This document shows, in pieces, positions 8,757 through 19,645 of a stretch of 42,255 nucleotides of DNA (positions within the stretch are counted from its first letter, which is position 1; every line of letters starts with the position of its first letter). The notes under the pieces were generated by a model that saw nothing but the letters and a program-made list of their open reading frames with translations, was not told where the DNA came from and made no database searches. This DNA comes from Isotricha intestinalis (taxonomy: Eukaryota; Ciliophora; Litostomatea; Vestibuliferida; Isotrichidae), in the NCBI GenBank assembly GCA_023807065.1, contig JAJJLU010000451.1, positions 1 through 42,255 of the forward strand, read 5' to 3'. The position numbers were made by a program, and so were the translations under genes.

Positions 8757-11303
8757 TTATTTTCCATAATTTTTCATTAAATAAGTATTACCAGAATAAG
8801 TCATATCATGTATTTTTTTTTTAATTTCTTTATTTTTTTTATAATATTTATTTTGACTAATATATGAATTCATAAGATTATTTTTATTATTATTATTTAT
8901 AGTAGTATAACTATAATCTAAATTATTTGATTTATTTCTCTTATTTATTTTTCTCTTTGCATCTTTAAAAATTGTTTTTTCAACTATTGTATCATTATTT
9001 GATAATTGAGAAATATTATTATCATTTTTATTAGAAAATATTTTTTTGATTTCTTGAATTTTTTTTGATATTTTACCATGATTATAACTAGAATCCATTT
9101 TATTTAATTCTGAAGGTGTCTTATTCCTTTCTTTATTATTTATTTTTGATATTAAACCAGATTTATTTAATGAATTATTATTTATTTTTAATTTCTCATT
9201 ATTTATTACTGTTTTTTTCTTTTCTTTTGGATTTGGGAGACATTTTACTATTTTTTTCATATTCTTAATTTTTTTTGATGTTGTATTTAAATTATTTCCT
9301 TCTGTGAAGCTATATACAGTATTTTTCTCTTTTAATTTCTTTCCTTGACTATTATTATTTTTGTGTTTGTTGTTTATAATTTGAGAGTTATTCAAATTAT
9401 TTTGATTTGATTGTTTTGATACATTCATATTATTATTATTTGAAACATTATTATTATTTATGTTTGAATTTAATTGATTGATGTTAGAATTATTATTTGT
9501 CATGTGAACATTACTACTCATATAAGCAAAATTAAATTTTTCATTTTTTTTCATTAAAGTATATAAATTCCCATAATTTATTACATTTGATGCTTTAAAG
9601 AAACTTTTTATCATTTCTGGAATAAAGGGAGAATTATATTTTTTTTGAAAGGATTTTATAAAAATATTTTCTATAAATTCATTCCCAACAATCATATTTG
9701 AATATTTAATGATAAATTCAAATATATATTCATCATCAACTCTATCCCATTTAATTGTATCAATTAATTCAGTAATATCCTCTTTTAAATTTATTTCATC
9801 ATTTAACCATTTATTAATTCCAATCACAATTTCATTTTCATTTTTTTTATTTAAATATTTATTTTTTAAAATTAAAACTAAAATTTGTTTTGAAATTTTA
9901 TTGATTTCATTTAATCTACATAATTTAGTGTAATTTCTTAATAAATAAGAAGTTAAAACAGAATGGATATAACATAATTTCAAATTTACTGAAATGAAAA
10001 AATAATCTGAATTACTTTCATTAGAAAAAGATTCTTTCATTAAAAAACTAGGTTTATTCAATGTTGATGTGAAATTTGTTAATTTAAAAATTGTATGCAT
10101 ACTTTTATTATTACTTAAGCATTTTAGATTAGTTTGAGAAGATAAAGGTTTTGAACTTTTTCCTTTCATGATTTTAACAATAGATAAAAAAGTAAAAATT
10201 TTAAAACAAAAATTTTCATGTACGAAAGAATTTTCTTTGTTTTTATTATTTTTATCTTTTTTCAAATTTGGAATTTCACCAAATTTCATACAAACGTTGA
10301 AACTATCATCACTTATTTTATAAAATACAACAAAAATAATCGTTTTATCATTAATGGAAAAATTTATTGGAAATTCTTCATAATAATTATCAATATCATC
10401 AAAACTAATCTTCATTTGAAAAGTAGGATTTGGTGCATCATTTAATTCATTGATTGATTCTTGTGAAAAAAGAGTCATATATTCTAATGTTAATAATTCA
10501 AAAAAGTTTTTAGTTCCATAAATATCATATAATGAAGATATTAAACTATTTAAATTACTTATTGTTATCGTATTATTTAATTTTTTTTTCTTATTTAAAT
10601 CATTATCATTTATTGTATCAAAATAATTTTCAGGATCTGTGTCATTGGATGAAATTTCTTCTTTTTCATTTTCTATGAAAATATAATTCCCGTAAACTAA
10701 ATGTGAAAAGGTTTTTTGTAATAATTCATCAATTACTTTCTTATCTAAATTTTTAATTCTATCCAAATTTTTTATAAATAAATTTTCATTATTTCCAATA
10801 ATTTCAAGACACCTATAAAATAATTCAAAATAACAATTATCAACTTCTTCATTATTACTTATATTTAATCTTTCATATGAAAAAATGAGTAAATCAAAAG
10901 AATTATCTTCATTTATTTTTTTCATGATTATATCATTAATGATTTGAATAGATATATTATCATTTTTAAAAAAATCACTAACTTTAATTAAATTTAAAAA
11001 TTTATTTGGATTTGTTCCTGGAAATTCTTCTAATTCATTTATACCATTTTTCACAACAAATAAAAAATCCATTAGGGAAATCTTTGTAATAAATTCAGGA
11101 AGAGAAATTTCATAATTTCCACTTTTATCAATATTAGAAAATAAAGCAGGATTCATACTTAATATTGAATTTATATCAAAATCATTTGATGTTCCATCTG
11201 AGAATTTAAATTTTATATTTCCTGTTGATACTTTTTCTTGATTAGCTTCTGATGTTAAAATTGTTGATTTTTCTTCTTTAATATTTGAATATTCACTTTT
11301 CAT
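8757..11303 (-). CDS. Large Asn-rich protein with possible BTB-like N-terminus
   Basis: 848 aa, not confidently identified. The N-terminal part (about residues 25-90: FKFSDGTSNDFDINSILSMN, then hydrophobic alternation) loosely resembles a BTB/Skp1-type fold, followed by a helical region (about 110-210) that could be BACK-like. The middle (about 290-590) is folded and also unassigned. From about 600 onward the chain is low complexity: runs of Asn (about 605-665) and then Lys/Asn/Ser-rich sequence to the end. If the BTB reading is right it could be a cullin-3 adaptor or scaffold, but this is inference. It is divergently arranged with the CDPK gene over a 142-base shared spacer. ATG at 11303, TAA stop. 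Confidence 0.7.
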   Translation of the reverse strand: MKSEYSNIKEEKSTILTSEANQEKVSTGNIKFKFSDGTSNDFDINSILSMNPALFSNIDKSGNYEISLPEFITKISLMDFLFVVKNGINELEEFPGTNPNKFLNLIKVSDFFKNDNISIQIINDIIMKKINEDNSFDLLIFSYERLNISNNEEVDNCYFELFYRCLEIIGNNENLFIKNLDRIKNLDKKVIDELLQKTFSHLVYGNYIFIENEKEEISSNDTDPENYFDTINDNDLNKKKKLNNTITISNLNSLISSLYDIYGTKNFFELLTLEYMTLFSQESINELNDAPNPTFQMKISFDDIDNYYEEFPINFSINDKTIIFVVFYKISDDSFNVCMKFGEIPNLKKDKNNKNKENSFVHENFCFKIFTFLSIVKIMKGKSSKPLSSQTNLKCLSNNKSMHTIFKLTNFTSTLNKPSFLMKESFSNESNSDYFFISVNLKLCYIHSVLTSYLLRNYTKLCRLNEINKISKQILVLILKNKYLNKKNENEIVIGINKWLNDEINLKEDITELIDTIKWDRVDDEYIFEFIIKYSNMIVGNEFIENIFIKSFQKKYNSPFIPEMIKSFFKASNVINYGNLYTLMKKNEKFNFAYMSSNVHMTNNNSNINQLNSNINNNNVSNNNNMNVSKQSNQNNLNNSQIINNKHKNNNSQGKKLKEKNTVYSFTEGNNLNTTSKKIKNMKKIVKCLPNPKEKKKTVINNEKLKINNNSLNKSGLISKINNKERNKTPSELNKMDSSYNHGKISKKIQEIKKIFSNKNDNNISQLSNNDTIVEKTIFKDAKRKINKRNKSNNLDYSYTTINNNNKNNLMNSYISQNKYYKKNKEIKKKIHDMTYSGNTYLMKNYGK

Positions 11304-11445
11304 TAATTTTAAAATTTTATTTTTAATATATTATTAATTATTTTTAGAAAAGTGTTTTCAATTTAAAAAAATCAATGTGTAGATTAAAAATTTTAATTTA
11401 TAGAATAAATATAATACAATTATAATATTAATATTATTTATAAAA
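11304..11445. promoter_or_regulatory. Bidirectional promoter region
   Basis: Only 142 bases separate the start codons of the divergent 848-aa gene and the CDPK gene, so promoters and 5' UTRs of both must lie here. No specific motif can be singled out in the A/T-rich sequence. Confidence 0.5.
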
Positions 11446-12861
11446 ATGGACTCTGCAAAACGACTTAGTCTATCAATAAGTAAAAGGTCTTTTATTCGGA
11501 TAATTCAAGATGATATTACGAATCATTATGAAGTAATAAAAAAATTAGGTGAAGGAAGTTATGGTAAAATTTATAAAGCAAAAAATAAAATATCAGGTGA
11601 CATAAGGGCAATGAAACAAATTGATAAATCAAAAATTACAGACATGTTAACTTTTAAAAATGAAATAGAAATTTTATCAAGAATGGACCATCCAAATATA
11701 ATAAAATTATTTGAGGTTTTTGAAGATAATAAATATTTTTATTTAATAAATGATTTATGTACAGGTGGAGAATTATTAGATAGAATAGTTAAAAGAAGAT
11801 ATGAAAATCCTTTTACAGAAAAAGAAGCAGCTATTATATTTAAACAATTAGTTTCTGCAATTTCCTATTGTCACGATATGAATATCGTTCATCGGGATTT
11901 AAAGCCAGAAAATATATTATTTATAAATGAAGACAAAAATTCACCAATTAAAGTAATTGACTTTGGATTTAGTAAAGAATTTAAAAATAAAAATTCAAAT
12001 TCAAAACAAAAAAATATGTCTTCAAAAGTAGGAACTGTATATTATATGTCACCTGAAGTCTTACAAGGAAATTATAATGAATTATGTGATATTTGGTCAT
12101 GTGGTGTAATTTTATATATAATATTATGTGGTTATCCGCCTTTTCAAGGGAATAATGATAAAGAAATATACCAAAGTATTCAAAAAGGAATTGTGGAATT
12201 TCCTCAAAAAGAATGGAAAATGATAAGTAAAAATGCAAAAGATTTAATATTACATATGTTATGTCCTGCAAATAAAAGATATAATGCGAAACAAGTTTTA
12301 AAGCATGTTTGGGTGAATAATAAAGCCCCAGATTCAAAAGGAGAATTAAAAATAAACATTGATTCTCTTTTAACATTTCAAAATTCTAATAAATTAAGAA
12401 AAGTAGTTTTAACATTTATAGCATCCAGATTAAGAGATGAAGAAGTAAAAAATATCAAAAATATTTTTTCAAGGATGGATAAAGATAAAAAAGGTACATT
12501 AACTTTACAAGAATTAAAAACAGGTTTAGAAGAATCTCTTTCACCAGAAGATAATATTAATATTGAACAACTTTTTGAAAGTATTGACACAGACCATAGT
12601 GGAAGAATAGATTATACTGAATTTATTGCTGCTACAATGGATCAAAAATTATATTTAAAAGAAGAAAAATTATATGAAGCTTTTAATGCATTTGATCATG
12701 ATTCAACTGGTAAAATCTCTATTGAGGATATTAAAAAGTTTTTAAATTTACAAGATAATAGTGAAAATGATGATATGATTCAACATTGGATTAAAGAAAA
12801 TGATTCTAATGGTGATGGTGTTGTAGATTTTAATGAATTTAAAAAAATGATGACTAAGTAA
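11446..12861 (+). CDS. Calcium-dependent protein kinase (CDPK)
   Basis: 471 aa Ser/Thr kinase plus calmodulin-like domain. Kinase domain about 28-289: glycine loop GEGSYG (35-40), Lys57, Glu73 or Glu75 in helix C, HRDLKPEN (149-156) with catalytic Asp151, DFG at 172-174, and a GTVYYMSPEV activation segment. After a junction helix come four EF-hands with canonical loops (DKDKKGTLTLQE, DTDHSGRIDYTE, DHDSTGKISIED, DSNGDGVVDFNE). Calcium binding relieves autoinhibition by the junction, the standard CDPK mechanism in plants, apicomplexans and ciliates. Residue 2 is Asp, not Gly, so N-myristoylation is not expected and the enzyme is likely cytosolic or ciliary. ATG at 11446, TAA stop. Confidence 0.97.
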   Translation: MDSAKRLSLSISKRSFIRIIQDDITNHYEVIKKLGEGSYGKIYKAKNKISGDIRAMKQIDKSKITDMLTFKNEIEILSRMDHPNIIKLFEVFEDNKYFYLINDLCTGGELLDRIVKRRYENPFTEKEAAIIFKQLVSAISYCHDMNIVHRDLKPENILFINEDKNSPIKVIDFGFSKEFKNKNSNSKQKNMSSKVGTVYYMSPEVLQGNYNELCDIWSCGVILYIILCGYPPFQGNNDKEIYQSIQKGIVEFPQKEWKMISKNAKDLILHMLCPANKRYNAKQVLKHVWVNNKAPDSKGELKINIDSLLTFQNSNKLRKVVLTFIASRLRDEEVKNIKNIFSRMDKDKKGTLTLQELKTGLEESLSPEDNINIEQLFESIDTDHSGRIDYTEFIAATMDQKLYLKEEKLYEAFNAFDHDSTGKISIEDIKKFLNLQDNSENDDMIQHWIKENDSNGDGVVDFNEFKKMMTK

Positions 12862-13961
12862 TTAAAAATTCTATTTTACTACTTTGTTTATTAATTATTT
12901 ATATAATTATATTACCTATTTTATAAAAGAATTTCTCTTATGGGAATTTATTTTGTTTCATATTTTTTAATATTTTAAAAGAAAAACTTCTAACATCTAA
13001 AAAATAAATAAAAATAAATCAAATAAAACAATAAAAATCATAAATAATCGAATTCTTGATTTTAATGTTTAATTATTAGAGAATTAACCTTTAAACTTAA
13101 TTATTAAAGAAAATCAAATAAATATTTAAAAAAATTAAAATTTAAATAATTAATTAAAAAAAAGAAGAAATTAAAGAAAATATGTATAAATACCTTTAGA
13201 GTATAATCAAAAAAATGTATCCAAGAAAGAACAGAACAGTTGTGTGAAATGATTGATTTTATAGTAAATATTTATGTTTGAAAAAATTAAATATAAAAAA
13301 GAATAAAAGATAATTCAAATTCAATTTATTTGATTCTTACTTTTCTTAATATTTTTTTTCTGAAGTCTTTTTATTTTAATCTTATAAACAATTATTAAAT
13401 AATATCTTAACAATTCAAAACTGATAAAATAAATCCAATAGTAGTATAAATAAGCAGAAGAAAAACTTTAAATTTATCATTAGAATCAGGTAAAATATTT
13501 CATAAAATTTAATAGGAATATCAAATAAAATTTGATTCCAAAAAATAATAAAAATTATATCCCTCATAAAATGCTGCTTTAGTTTTATTTGATAAAAAAG
13601 CAGAAAAAAAAACATCTCAAAATTTAAATTCTGAAAGAATTATAATACTTATGCATTAGATTTTCAAAATCCTTTGTGCCCTGTTAAAGCTTTTGTAATA
13701 GGTATAACAAGTTAATTAATAAAATGACATGCTAATCTTTTATAAAGTTATTTTATATGTGATTTTTGGTATTTTATGAATTAATCATATTGTTTAATAT
13801 ATTAAAATTATTCAAATCTTAGTTTAAAAAAAATGAAATAAAGAATATTTAAACATTAATTAAGGTTTAACTTTTTTACTTAAATTAATTAAAAAAACAA
13901 ATTAAAAAATATTTAAAAGTATAAATATAAATAAAATAATTTTTTTAAATTTATCTTAATT
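12862..13961. other. Intergenic gap with possible gene remnant
   Basis: 1.1 kb between the CDPK stop and the XPO1 start. The first 590 bases hold nothing recognisable. Around 13453-13715 there are short coding-like plus-strand pieces, listed separately. The antisense hydrophobic frame at 13415-13615 is judged a shadow. The last about 250 bases are A/T-rich leader or promoter for XPO1. Confidence 0.5.
13453..13715 (+). pseudogene. Possible decayed gene fragment
   Basis: Three coding-like pieces in different plus-strand frames: one beginning near 13453 (SRRKTLNLSLESG), one at about 13590-13640 (LFDKKAEKKTSQNLNSE) and one at about 13641-13712 (YNTYALDFQNPLCPVKAFVI), ending in TAA. The last has the first- and second-position GC enrichment and AT third positions typical of real genes here. 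No splice-site set joins them cleanly, and there is no good start. Unidentified; possibly a frameshifted remnant. Confidence 0.25.
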
Positions 13962-16900
13962 ATGGATTATACTCAACTTCTAAACCCTTCTACTCCTTTT
14001 GAAGAAACAAAACTTAAAATGTTAGATACAGTAACAAATACTTTATATACAACAGGGAATAATAATGATGTAAGAATGAATAATAATTATTTTTTAGATA
14101 CAAATAGCAAATAATATTTTAAATCAATTTCAACAATTACCAAATGCTTACTCATATTGTGATTTTATTTTATCAAAATCTCAATCAAATTACACAAAAG
14201 TTTTTGCTTTAGGAATTTTAGAGACTTTTATAAAAGAAAAATGGAATTTATTAAATCAAAATGATAAAAATAACTTAAGAAATTTTTTAGTTACAATCCT
14301 ACTTCAAAACGTTAATGATGATAAATCATTCAATCAGAATATATTTTTTATAAATAAATTGAATAATGTTATAATATTAATTGCTAAAAATGAATGGACA
14401 ACTGGATGGCCGAATTTTATAAGTGAATTATGTACTTCTAGTAAAACAAATCAAAATTTATGTGAAAATAATATGAAATTACTTCAATTATTCAGTGAAG
14501 AAATAAATGAATTTTGGAAAAATTCATTAACAACAAAAAAAGCAATTGAATTAAAAACTAAAATGCAAAAGGAATTTGAAGAAGTGTATATTCTTTGTAA
14601 ATTTATTTTTGAAAATTCACAATCTGTTAAACAAAGTTTATTAGTTGAATCAGTACAATTATATGCAGAATATACTACTTGGTTTCCAGTAGATTATGTT
14701 TTCAATCAAAAAATCATTGAAACTTTTTTGAATAATATTAAAACAATGCCTTTTATTAGAAATGAAATTATAAAATGTATTGGCCAATTATTTGCTTTTC
14801 ATATTGAAAAACCAGTTAATAATAATATGATGAATAATACATATTTTGCCATTAAAAATATGACACTTCAAATATATAAGAATTTTATTGAAATTATGAA
14901 AGGAATTACAAATAATATGGATTTTAGTGAAAGACATAAATCAATTGATTCATCTAAAATAACAGGATTTGAAAAATTAAGTTTAATTTTTGAAAATAGT
15001 TTAATTAATTTTTTCAAAAATAATTTAAGTTATATAGAAACATTTGATTTTGTAGAAGGTGTTTCAACACCTAATGAATTTATTCAAAATTATATTGAAC
15101 CAATATCTTTTGGATTAGATTATTTAACTCAATTTCAATTAATTCAAAATGATGAAATATTCAAAGCAGCATGTGATTTTTGGTATTGGTTTACATTTAA
15201 AATAGTATTTTTAAAAGAAATTGATATTGACCCTGATAAAGAAATTCCAAATTCATTATATAATATACCATTAAATACTTATTTAATGTATACTAATGAG
15301 TCTTATATGTATAAACACTGTTATTTAACTTTTATTGAGAAAGTTAGAAATACAATAGTAATAAGAATGAATAAACCTTTAGAAGTTAAAATAGATATTG
15401 ATGAAAATGGTGATCTAACAACAGATCCAACAACAAATACAGTTTATCAAAGTTTACATGATACAATGAAAAATACTTTAATATATTTAACTAATTTAGA
15501 CCCTATAAAGACAGAAACATTACTTGAAACAAAATTAAAAAGTTTATTAGATAATAGTAAAAATTTAAATAAAGTTTTATTAAATTCAGTATCTTGGTCT
15601 GCAGGATGCATAACAGGAAGTATGGATGAAAATTTAGAAAAAAAATTCGTAGTTTTAATAATAAAATTACTTTTAACATTAACTGAACAAGTAAAAGGAA
15701 AAGATAATAAAGCTGTTTGTGCATCAAATATTATGTATGTATGTGGACAATATCCTAGATTTTTAAGTGCTCATTGGAAATTTTTAAAAACAGTAGTAAA
15801 AAAATTATTTGAATTTATGCATGAATCACATCCAGGAGTCCAAGATTTTGCATGTGAAACATTTTTGAAAATATCTATGAAATGTGGTGCTGAATTTATA
15901 AAATATAATAATGAAGAAAATGAACCTTATATTAATGTTTTGGTTAGAACTGTTCAAGGAGATACTGAAGATTTAGAAAGACATCAAAAATTAATGTTCT
16001 ATGAAGCTTTAGGAAATATGATTAATCATGAACAAGATAGTCAAAAAAAAATATATTTAATTAATCAATTAATGAGTACTACTTATGCTAATTGGAGACA
16101 AGTTTTTGATCAAGCTTCTCAAAATTCTGATATTTTAAAAAATTCTGATATTGTGAAAGCAATTGAATTAATAGTTAGAATTAATGAAAGAGTTTCAATA
16201 AGCACTAAAACTTTATATTGGACTTTTGGTTCTCAATTATTTGAAACTATGATAAAAACTTTTTGTTTTTATTCTGATATTATTAATGCTTCTTTTAATA
16301 ATAATGAACCTATGACTATTAATATTAGAAGTTATATTTCATTTAATAGAACTTTATTAAAATATTTTTGTACTCTTGTTTCTTCAACTGATGATAATAA
16401 TATTATAATGAATCAAATGTTACCTGGATTTGGTAAATTAATTGAAGTATATGATCAAAGTCATCAAGATAATAGAGATCCAAATGTTCTTCTTTTATTT
16501 TCAAAAGTTTTAGAAAAATTAAAAAACACAGAATATAATTATATAGTTTCAATATGGAATTATTTATGTATTTTTACATTAAATATGATAAAGAATGATT
16601 TTCAATCTTTTCCAGAACATAGAATGAATTTTTTTATTTTATTAAAAAGTTTAATATCAAATGCATTTGATTCTATTTTTAAAGTACAACAAAGTGGATT
16701 TAATAAAGATATTATTGATGCGATTTCATGGGCAATAAGACATAATACTCCAAATATGAGTGAAACTGGTTTAGAAACAATGCTAATTTTACTTAATAAT
16801 ATTTCAAACACTAAAACTGTAAATGGAATTAATATTTTAAATCCTTTTTATAAAGCTTATTTTTTTAATATTTTTAATGATATTTTTGGAACTATGACTG

Positions 16901-17349
16901 ATTCATTCCATCAAAGTGGTTTTAAATTACAAGTTCAAATTTTACAAATTTTAATTCAAATAATTGAAACAAATAGTTTAGATGAAGGTTTATTTCAAGA
17001 TGGAATGCAAAATAAAGTTTTTGTTTTAAATAAAATTGCTAGTGAAATTAGTCAAGGTTTTCAACAATTAAATAAAAACCAAGTTGAAGCTTTTTGTTTA
17101 GGAATGTTTAATAAAAGTTATGATTATCATAATTTCAAAGTTTTAATCAGAGATTTTTTAATTTCTCTTAAATCCTTTAGTGGTAATAATGATGGTTTAT
17201 TTGCTGAAGAAATTAATAAAGAATTAGAAGAAGCCAAAAAAATTGAAGAAAACAAAAAGAATTTTGTACCTGGATTAACACCTATTTATGATGAAGAAAT
17301 GCAAAATAAATTCAATTCAAATAATTACCAAGATAATCAAATGAATTAA
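13962..17349 (+). CDS. XPO1: Exportin-1 (CRM1), two exons
   Basis: Exons 13962-14069 and 14098-17349, giving 1119 aa, close to the usual 1070-1080. Exportin-1 is the HEAT-repeat karyopherin that carries leucine-rich NES cargo out of the nucleus with RanGTP. The spliced N-terminus (MDYTQLLNPSTPFEETKLKM...) leads into the importin-beta N-terminal domain, then the conserved EWTTGWPNFISEL segment, and the highly conserved central block (RGKDNKAxxASxIMYxxGQYPRF-like, AHWKFLKTVVKKLFEFMHE) that lines the NES groove. The residue aligned with the leptomycin-B target Cys is Cys622 (FACETF). The C-terminus (LRDFLISLK...LFAEE) is intact. Without splicing, the frame would start at an internal Met (14359) and lose 123 residues. 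Confidence 0.96.
14070..14097 (+). other. 28-nt spliceosomal intron in XPO1
   Basis: Begins GTAAGA and ends TTTTTTAG, phase 0 between codons 36 and 37. Unspliced, it puts in-frame stops into the N-terminal domain; removed, exon 1 (36 codons) joins exon 2 in frame, and the product aligns with exportin-1 across the junction (GNNND then IQIANNILNQF). Confidence 0.9.
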
Positions 17350-17811
17350 TTCTGTTAAATATAAATTTTAATTATTTTTTATTGAAAGGAATTTTTTTTT
17401 TTTAAGTTAAATTAATAAATGATATTATTAGATTTAATTATAATTGATTAAAATGTAAATTAAAAATGAAAGAAACATAATATAAAAATTAATTAACATT
17501 TATTTATTTTTTTGTATTATTTTTTCCAAACAACATGTTTATTAAGAAAAGATTTATAAAATAAAGATAAAATATAATGGAAATAAAGTGCTTTAATTAA
17601 AATTAAGAGGAATAAAATTTTATTTTAAAAGAAATTGACAATGATTTATATAATATAAATTATGGAGAAAGTTAATAATTTTTATATTTATAAATTAAAA
17701 TTTCGTTAAAGGTGTATTTTATAATAAATTTTTTTTTTTCCAAATTTTTTTCTTCAAAACATATATAGTTAAAAAACAAAAAAAAAATGAAGATAAACCA
17801 AAAAAAAAATA
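17350..17811. other. Intergenic gap between convergent genes, no gene seen
   Basis: About 460 bases between the XPO1 stop and the stop of the minus-strand spliced gene. It contains poly-T and poly-A runs and no supported coding. The plus-strand frame about 17699-17926 is open without an ATG but is antisense to the better-supported spliced gene. Confidence 0.5.
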
Positions 17812-18205
17812 TTATTGTGAAGAAGAAAAAAAAGTAAAAGGTAAAACAGGTATAAATGAATTTGATGGATATATATTATCATTCAACTTAACACATGACA
17901 TAGATAAATCTCTTGAAGTATTATAAAATTTTATTCTATCTTTTGAAATTTCAATGTATCCTTTTTTTTGTTCAATTCTATTTCTTTCATATCTTTGATT
18001 CTTTTGAAAATTTATATTTTGGTTATGTTCTATTTTTCTTTTCTTATTTAGAAATAGACCTTGTCGTTTCTAAAAAAAAAATATTAAATAAAATTAATTA
18101 TACATTATTAATCAAGGAATTATTTCCTTTATTTTGGATATCAGATAAAATAGTATAAACTTTATTTATATTGTGCATATTTGGGGTAGTAGTATCTTTA
18201 ATCAT
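17812..18205 (-). CDS. Small spliced gene, 119 aa, unknown function
   Basis: Two exons on the minus strand, 18205-18104 (34 codons) and 18069-17812 (85 codons plus TAA), joined across a 34-nt GT-AG intron in phase 0. The ATG at 18205 (MIKDTTTPNMHNINKVYT) follows an in-frame TAA. Exon 2 has a strong coding signature: by my count GC is about 28% at codon positions 1 and 2 but about 8% at position 3, with AGA, GGA, CCA and TCA codons as in neighbouring genes. The protein is basic in the middle (NKKRKIEHNQNINFQKNQ) and more hydrophobic and Pro-containing at the end (YPSNSFIPVLPF). No known domain is recognised. It is divergent from the MORN gene, 293 bases away. Confidence 0.65.
18070..18103 (-). 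other. 34-nt intron in the small spliced gene
   Basis: On the minus strand it starts GTATAATT and ends in a long T run plus AG, the same style as the XPO1 intron. It contains in-frame TAA stops; its removal joins two open frames in phase 0. Confidence 0.65.
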
Positions 18206-18498
18206 TTATTTAAATTAAAATATTGACTATTTTGTATTTATATTTAAATCATTATTTATAATTTATTTATATACTAAATTACAATTTTTAAAATAAATTA
18301 ATCAAAAAAAAATAAAAGATTTCACAATAAAAAATCCAAAATATAAAAATTAAAATATTTATTTAAAATACATTATCAAAATTATAAATTTAAATATAAT
18401 TAAATTATTAATAAAGATTAAAAAATTTGAATAAATTTTAAAATTAATAAATCAAAAATAAATTAAATTCTAATTTAAAATTTAAAAAAAAAATAAAA

Positions 18499-19467
18499 AT
18501 GGAATCAATAGAACCTCTAAATTTAAAAAAAGAAACAACAAGTTATGAATTTGATACATTAAAAATAGATGCAATAATAAAAGATAAAAAAGAATATAAT
18601 GAAAATGATTCTTCAATTAAAAGTAAATTTCAATTTTCAAACGAAGAAGGAAAACAATCTTCTGAAAATAATACAAAATATATTTCAGAAATTAATGCTG
18701 ATACTTTTACTTATATTGGTTTTCTTTCAGAAAATTTAAAAAAAGAATTTTTCGGTTATTATAAATATGATAATAATGATGAATATTCTGGTGAATGGAA
18801 AGAAGATTTTAAAGAAGGAAAAGGAGTATATTTATATTTTAATGAAAAAGAAAAAAATGAAGAAGAATTTTATTTAGGTGAATGGAATAAAGGAGAAAAA
18901 AATGGAAAAGGAATTTATTTTTGGAAGCATTCAAATGAAAAGATTAAATTTGAAGATTCTAATTATGATGTTGTTTTTGGAAATTTTGAAAATAATGAAT
19001 ATAAAAATGGTTTTTGTATCTCTAAAAATAAAAATGATTTTAGTATTTATGAAGGAAAATATGATAATGAAAAAAAAAATGATGATGAAGCTATTTTTAT
19101 TGAAAATAATGATAAAGCTTTTTTAGGAAAATTTATTGATAATGAAATGAGTGAAGGTAGAGTTATTATTTTTAAAGAGAATAATGAAGTTAAAAATTCA
19201 TATTATTTTGAAAAAAATAATGATGAAGTTAATCCTTATAATTTTGAATATAGTAAAAATAAAGAGAAAGATGAATCTATTATACAAAGAAAAAAGGAAT
19301 TACAAGAAATAGATTTTCAAAATAAATTACCTAATATATATTATTTTATTAAAGAATTTATAAGTAAATCTTCGAATTTTGAAAATTTACAAAAAATTAA
19401 ATTAAAAGAAGAATTTATTGATAAAATTGCTCAATATTTATCAATCGATTTAAATCAAATGAATTAA
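18499..19467 (+). CDS. MORN-repeat protein
   Basis: 322 aa. The central part (about residues 80-220) carries MORN-type repeats: YSGEWKEDFKEGKGVYLY and YLGEWNKGEKNGKGIYFW are canonical, followed by degenerate copies (YEGKYDNEKKNDDEAIFI, FLGKFIDNEMSEGRVIIF). MORN repeats form elongated beta structures that bind membranes or act as scaffolds in ciliary and cortical complexes of protists. The N-terminus (1-70) is acidic and probably disordered; the C-terminal about 80 residues are Lys/Glu-rich helix. There is no kinase or SET domain attached. ATG at 18499 follows a very A-rich leader; TAA stop. Confidence 0.9.
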   Translation: MESIEPLNLKKETTSYEFDTLKIDAIIKDKKEYNENDSSIKSKFQFSNEEGKQSSENNTKYISEINADTFTYIGFLSENLKKEFFGYYKYDNNDEYSGEWKEDFKEGKGVYLYFNEKEKNEEEFYLGEWNKGEKNGKGIYFWKHSNEKIKFEDSNYDVVFGNFENNEYKNGFCISKNKNDFSIYEGKYDNEKKNDDEAIFIENNDKAFLGKFIDNEMSEGRVIIFKENNEVKNSYYFEKNNDEVNPYNFEYSKNKEKDESIIQRKKELQEIDFQNKLPNIYYFIKEFISKSSNFENLQKIKLKEEFIDKIAQYLSIDLNQMN

Positions 19468-19645
19468 TTTAATTAATATATTAATAAATAAAAAGAAAAA
19501 AATAAATATAATTAAAAAATGTATTTATTCAAAACAAAATTAAATAATGTTTTATTTATTTTATTAAGTTATAAATTATATATTTAAATCAATTGATTTT
19601 TGAATTTTTTTTTTCACAAAAAGAAACCCTAATGATAGAATAGAA

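Noticed and set aside
13720..13745. Minus-strand GATTAGCATG (13728-13737), identical to a conserved stretch of U6 snRNA, with CACATATA upstream of it
   Set aside because: The ACAGAGA box is missing, spacing is 8 nt too short, and the following stem-loop (CCCUGCGCAAGGAUGA-like) is not adjacent. A 10-base match is not enough for a U6 gene.
17699..17926. Plus-strand open frame with protein-like end (INEFDGYILSFNLTHD)
   Set aside because: It has no ATG and lies antisense to the spliced minus-strand gene, which has a start, an intron and better codon-position bias.
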